In this document: positions 14,614 through 17,083 of the stretch, piece by piece | Numbering within the stretch: position 1 is the stretch's first letter | Layout: the number at the start of each line of letters is the position of its first letter | Source: JBFGCM01 sp041581135 | GTDB lineage: Bacteria; Actinomycetota; Acidimicrobiia; Spongiisociales; UBA5794 | Assembly: GCA_041581135.1 (NCBI GenBank) | Contig: JBFGCM010000080.1 | Coordinates: 1 to 17,083 of the forward strand | DNA length: 17,083 nt | Reading direction: 5' to 3' | Program-made: the position numbers and the translations under genes | The notes under the pieces: model-generated | The model's input: only the letters and a program-made list of their open reading frames with translations | Database searches by the model: none | What the model was told of the DNA's origin: nothing

Positions 14614-14990
14614 AGCTGCTCCACGCCGGGTTGCTCGCCGTCGTACTGGCGGCGTGCTCGGCGGTCCAGGCTTCGAGTTCCGTCGTCGTGACGATGTCGG
14701 AGTTCGAGATCGATGTGTCGGTTCACACGCTCAGCGCAGGAACGGTGCAGGTGCGACTGGTCAACGACGGGGAGTTTCCCCATACGCTCGTGGTGGAGGA
14801 CACGAGCGGCGCCGTGATCGCCGCATCCGAGGCGCTGCTCGCAGACAGTGCGCGCGACCTCGAGCTCGAGCTTCCCGAGGGGCGCTACCGATTCACGTGT
14901 CGGATCGTCGTCGAGAAGTCCGATGGTGAGATCGTCGATCACTATGAGCAGGGAATGCTGACGACCGTCGACGTGGTGGCCGGCAGCTAG
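14610..14990 (+). CDS. Cupredoxin-like lipoprotein
   Basis: The protein has 126 residues from a GTG overlapping the kinase stop. The N-terminus is a lipoprotein signal: KLLHAGLLAVVLAAC with lipobox LAAC and lipidated Cys16. The mature part is a small beta-barrel: FEIDVSVHTLSAGTVQVRLV, then NDGEFPHTLVVE, LPEGRYRFTCRI and DHYEQGMLTTVDV. His58, Cys97, His111 and Met116 could be the four type-1 copper ligands. The His-x4-Met spacing is as in plastocyanin-like proteins, but the Cys-to-His interval is 14 instead of about 5, an insertion of some nine residues (VVEKSDGEIVD region). It may carry electrons or sense copper outside the membrane. If the loop prevents copper binding it could be a ligand-free cupredoxin fold. 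Coupling to the histidine kinase suggests that the two proteins work together. Confidence 0.72.
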   Translation: MKLLHAGLLAVVLAACSAVQASSSVVVTMSEFEIDVSVHTLSAGTVQVRLVNDGEFPHTLVVEDTSGAVIAASEALLADSARDLELELPEGRYRFTCRIVVEKSDGEIVDHYEQGMLTTVDVVAGS

Positions 14991-15260
14991 CTCGCGGAAA
15001 GGTGCCGTCGCCGCACATCGCCGAGACGGAGCCGGCTCGACGAGGTGTCGTCTGCCCGGATGGTGCTGGCTGCGTTCGACGGCTTCCCGATCCTGGCGGC
15101 CCTCCTCACCGGTGTGGCGCTGCTGATCTTCAGCGGTGGCGCGGCGGTGTGGAACGGGCCCATTGCCTCTGGATGGCGCGCCGGAGCGCGGTCCACACTG
15201 AGGGCGGGCGTCGGGCAGCCGAGGTCGACTCGGCGCGACCCCCCGCCCGGAGGCATGGCC
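14991..15260 (+). other. 270-bp stretch without a supportable gene
   Basis: I see no promoter, RNA or repeat here with confidence. The plus frame of the downstream lipoprotein stays open back to 15045 and includes a hydrophobic run (ILAALLTGVALLIFSGGAAV) from about 15090. It then turns Arg/Pro-rich before the lipoprotein start. There is no ribosome site for that longer form, and a second hydrophobic segment ahead of a lipobox would be odd. It may be decayed coding sequence of a small membrane protein. The minus strand open frame 14987-15262 looks like a shadow. Confidence 0.4.
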
Positions 15261-16922
15261 ATGAGGCGTCGGTTCGTCGTTCTGTTGGCCGCATCGCTGG
15301 TGTTCGCCGCCTGTCAAGCCGAGAACGACGTCGTTACCGGCACGACCTCGGCCCCGTCGACGACGATCTCTCCGTCGACGATCCCGTCGCCGACCACGAC
15401 CGCGGTACCCATCTCACCACCGACCACGCCCGCTACGACGTCTGAGATGCCGGAGATCTTGCTGGCGGATGGCGCCGGGATCCGGTTGGTCGGAGACGCC
15501 GGTGCTGCGGTGGTCTTCACGAATGCCGCCGCCACCTTGGCGGTGCCGGATCTCGTCGGAGGCGTCGTCTTCCAAGGGGTGGTCAGTGAGCCGACGGGGC
15601 TGGGCTACGACGAGTCGCTGGGGCGCAACGTGTTCGAGTGGGCTGACGGCGGCCCCGAACCGATCTGGCACCTGGCGGCTCCGGGCGCCGAGGCCGTTGC
15701 CGTCGTCACCCACCCCGACGCCCGGCTCGACCTGGTTGACGTCGTGGAGTTCGGTGGGCATCCCACGGTGCTGTACCGGATGCTCGTCGGGGGCCCGGGG
15801 GGCGATGAGGCGGCCTGGTACCAGGTGTTCGAGTGGTTGTGCCTGTTCGACATGGTCACTGGGCACACGCAGATGCTCGGGCTCATCGGCTCGTACGAGA
15901 GCTCCATCACCCAGATGCGCCTCGGTGGCGACCTGGTGGCGGTTGGGTTCGATGCCTACGCGGAGAGCTTCGGCACCCAGATCGGGTTCGTTCCGACGGC
16001 CGACCTCTCCGGGCCGGTGGAGTACGCCTGGTTGCCCCGTGTCGCCATGGATCACTTGATGTACGGACCCGCCGTCGCATGCGAGCAAACACCTGGTTGT
16101 CACAGCTGGGCGAGGGTGACGGCGGCGTCCGACGGTTCGCGGATCAGTTGGGTGCAAGGTGGCGTGCTGGCCGTTGAGGGTGGGACCGAGCCCTGGCCGA
16201 CCGAAGTGGTGACGCTCGACCGGGCGAGCGGCGAGCAAACCACGCGCTTCGAGCTGGGTGCGGCCGCCGGCAACGCAGAGCCGGTGCGATTCGTCGACGA
16301 CGACGGGTCTTCGATCGTGATCAGCGGAGTCGGTGTCGACCGCGACGTGATGGTGATCGGCGCCGATGATGTGGTTCGCTGGATGGACGTGCCCGGGGCA
16401 ACCGCGAGCCTGTGGCAGTCCGCAGCCGTCACGGTCACCGATCCCATCGTTTCGCACACCACCCTCGCGCTGCGTGGCGACGGGCTGGGGGTCGTGATGT
16501 TCGGCGCACCCCTCGACGCCGTCGCGGCCTACCTCGAGGTCGAGGCGGGGCCGCCCAGCAGCGAGTACCGGGAGATGTACCACGTGTTCGAGTGCGAGCA
16601 CCTCGGACTGACCATGCGTTACGCCGTGTCTGACGACGGGGTGGAACGTTTCGTCGGGTGGAGCCACTGGCCGGGGACGTTGTTGTCGCCGCTCCGTACC
16701 AGTCGGGGAATCGGAGTCGGTGACACCCTCGGCGACCTGCTGGCGGCGCACGGCGACGCTGCAACCATCGTCCGCGGCGACGACGAGTGCATGCCGAGCT
16801 GGTACGTGGAGATCGCCGAGCCGTCCAACGAGTGGAGCCTGATCGTCGAGTTCGACGGATCTCCCGACGATCCTTCCAGTCCGGTCAGCGGAATGTGGGC
16901 AGGAGCCACCGAGGGCTGCTGA
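15261..16922 (+). CDS. Secreted lipoprotein of unknown function
   Basis: The protein has 553 residues from ATG 15261, chosen because GGAGG (15249-15253) is 7 nt upstream; an ATG at 15255 is only 1 nt from it. The signal peptide RRRFVVLLAASLVFAAC has lipobox FAAC with Cys18. A Thr/Ser/Pro linker (26-61) follows, of the kind that spans the cell wall. The next 410 or so residues are beta-rich with repeated short strands and acidic turns (GIRLVGDAGAAVVF, SRISWVQGGVLAVEGG), which could be a beta-propeller. The C-terminal 75 residues, starting SRGIGVGDTLGDLLAAHGDA, look like the small domain often found at the end of actinobacterial lipoproteins, with a final Cys that may pair with the Cys in DDECMPSW. 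I do not recognise an enzyme motif. The next gene is convergent 10 bp away, so transcription must end within coding sequence or read through. Confidence 0.82.
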   Translation: MRRRFVVLLAASLVFAACQAENDVVTGTTSAPSTTISPSTIPSPTTTAVPISPPTTPATTSEMPEILLADGAGIRLVGDAGAAVVFTNAAATLAVPDLVGGVVFQGVVSEPTGLGYDESLGRNVFEWADGGPEPIWHLAAPGAEAVAVVTHPDARLDLVDVVEFGGHPTVLYRMLVGGPGGDEAAWYQVFEWLCLFDMVTGHTQMLGLIGSYESSITQMRLGGDLVAVGFDAYAESFGTQIGFVPTADLSGPVEYAWLPRVAMDHLMYGPAVACEQTPGCHSWARVTAASDGSRISWVQGGVLAVEGGTEPWPTEVVTLDRASGEQTTRFELGAAAGNAEPVRFVDDDGSSIVISGVGVDRDVMVIGADDVVRWMDVPGATASLWQSAAVTVTDPIVSHTTLALRGDGLGVVMFGAPLDAVAAYLEVEAGPPSSEYREMYHVFECEHLGLTMRYAVSDDGVERFVGWSHWPGTLLSPLRTSRGIGVGDTLGDLLAAHGDAATIVRGDDECMPSWYVEIAEPSNEWSLIVEFDGSPDDPSSPVSGMWAGATEGC

Positions 16923-16932
16923 TCAGTCGGGC

Positions 16933-17083
16933 TCACTTCTTGGGCTTGCCCCCGCCCTTCGTCTTTTCGACCGTGATCTCGGCGGTCGCCGTCTCGTACC
17001 AGGCGTCGCCGTCGAAGTTGGCGACGAATGTGGTCGTAGCCGCCAGCGTGTGGGTGACGCTCAGCTCTCCGTCGGCGTCGACC
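16933..17083 (-). CDS. C-terminal end of an Ig-like-fold surface protein, partial
   Basis: A minus-strand frame with stop at 16933-16935 runs open to the window edge; 49 residues are visible and the start lies beyond 17083. The readable part includes DGELSVTHTLAATTTFVANF, then DGDAWYETATAEITVEK, and ends in a basic tail KGGGKPKK. The pattern THTLxATTTFxAxFxGDxxYExATA is typical of bacterial Ig-like domains found in repeated arrays of cell-surface or secreted proteins. The partner function is therefore probably adhesion or substrate binding at the cell surface, but the catalytic or anchoring part is out of view. It is convergent with the lipoprotein gene. Confidence 0.7.
   Translation of the reverse strand, partial: VDADGELSVTHTLAATTTFVANFDGDAWYETATAEITVEKTKGGGKPKK

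Noticed and set aside
15414..16751. Minus-strand open frame of 445 codons
   Set aside because: It has shadow composition (His, Arg, Gly, Pro) and is opposite a protein with a clear lipobox and secretory signal.
1..17083. CRISPR arrays, tRNA or rRNA genes, insertion sequences, phage or toxin-antitoxin genes
   Set aside because: No regularly spaced repeats, cloverleaf-like segments, transposase motifs or terminal inverted repeats were seen on either strand.

Overview
The window is GC-rich bacterial DNA, nearly fully coding, with short intergenic gaps and frequent ATGA/GTGA start-stop overlaps. It contains PadR/HAAS and TetR regulators, Thr/Pro-rich lipoproteins and several starts without a Shine-Dalgarno but with a TANNNT box just upstream. 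Together these suggest a free-living high-GC actinobacterium, possibly of the class Acidimicrobiia. That placement is inferred from style, not from a marker gene. I see no rRNA, tRNA, CRISPR array, insertion sequence or phage gene.

Layout. (1) 1-4709, + strand: a 5'-truncated GH3 beta-glucosidase overlaps by ATGA a 1150-residue protein that looks like a large member of the GH94/GH149/GH161 phosphorylase group. This is a probable beta-glucan breakdown operon whose upstream part lies outside the window. (2) 4761-5669: an alpha/beta-hydrolase of the hormone-sensitive-lipase type. It is followed by a convergent gap holding what may be the C-terminal stub of a lost gene. (3) 5777-7602: a zinc-free quinone-oxidoreductase-like dehydrogenase (- strand) and a divergent TetR regulator (+ strand). 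The 86-bp gap between them holds two back-to-back promoters and a 27-bp palindrome over the dehydrogenase -10 box, which makes a clear autoregulated switch. (4) 7641-8423: an unrecognised Trp-rich cytoplasmic protein. (5) 8538-9128, - strand: a three-helix membrane protein ending in a DUF305-type HH motif. (6) 9236-11501, + strand: an ABC ATPase, an ABC-2 permease and a 2H phosphoesterase (RNA ligase/CPDase fold), coupled by ATGA and GTGA overlaps. (7) 11529-12955, - strand: a PadR regulator followed by a GTGA-overlapping HAAS-domain membrane protein with YD-like motifs. (8) 13123-14990, + strand, divergent from PadR: a membrane histidine kinase with no response regulator in view, GTGA-coupled to a cupredoxin-like lipoprotein. 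(9) 15261-16922: a large secreted lipoprotein of unknown function. (10) 16933-17083, - strand: the C-terminal end of a probably surface-exposed protein with an Ig-like fold.

The parts most worth a second look are the GH94-like giant protein, the histidine kinase/cupredoxin pair (its copper loop is longer than usual), the ABC/2H-phosphoesterase operon, the fully readable TetR switch and the repeated leaderless-type starts.
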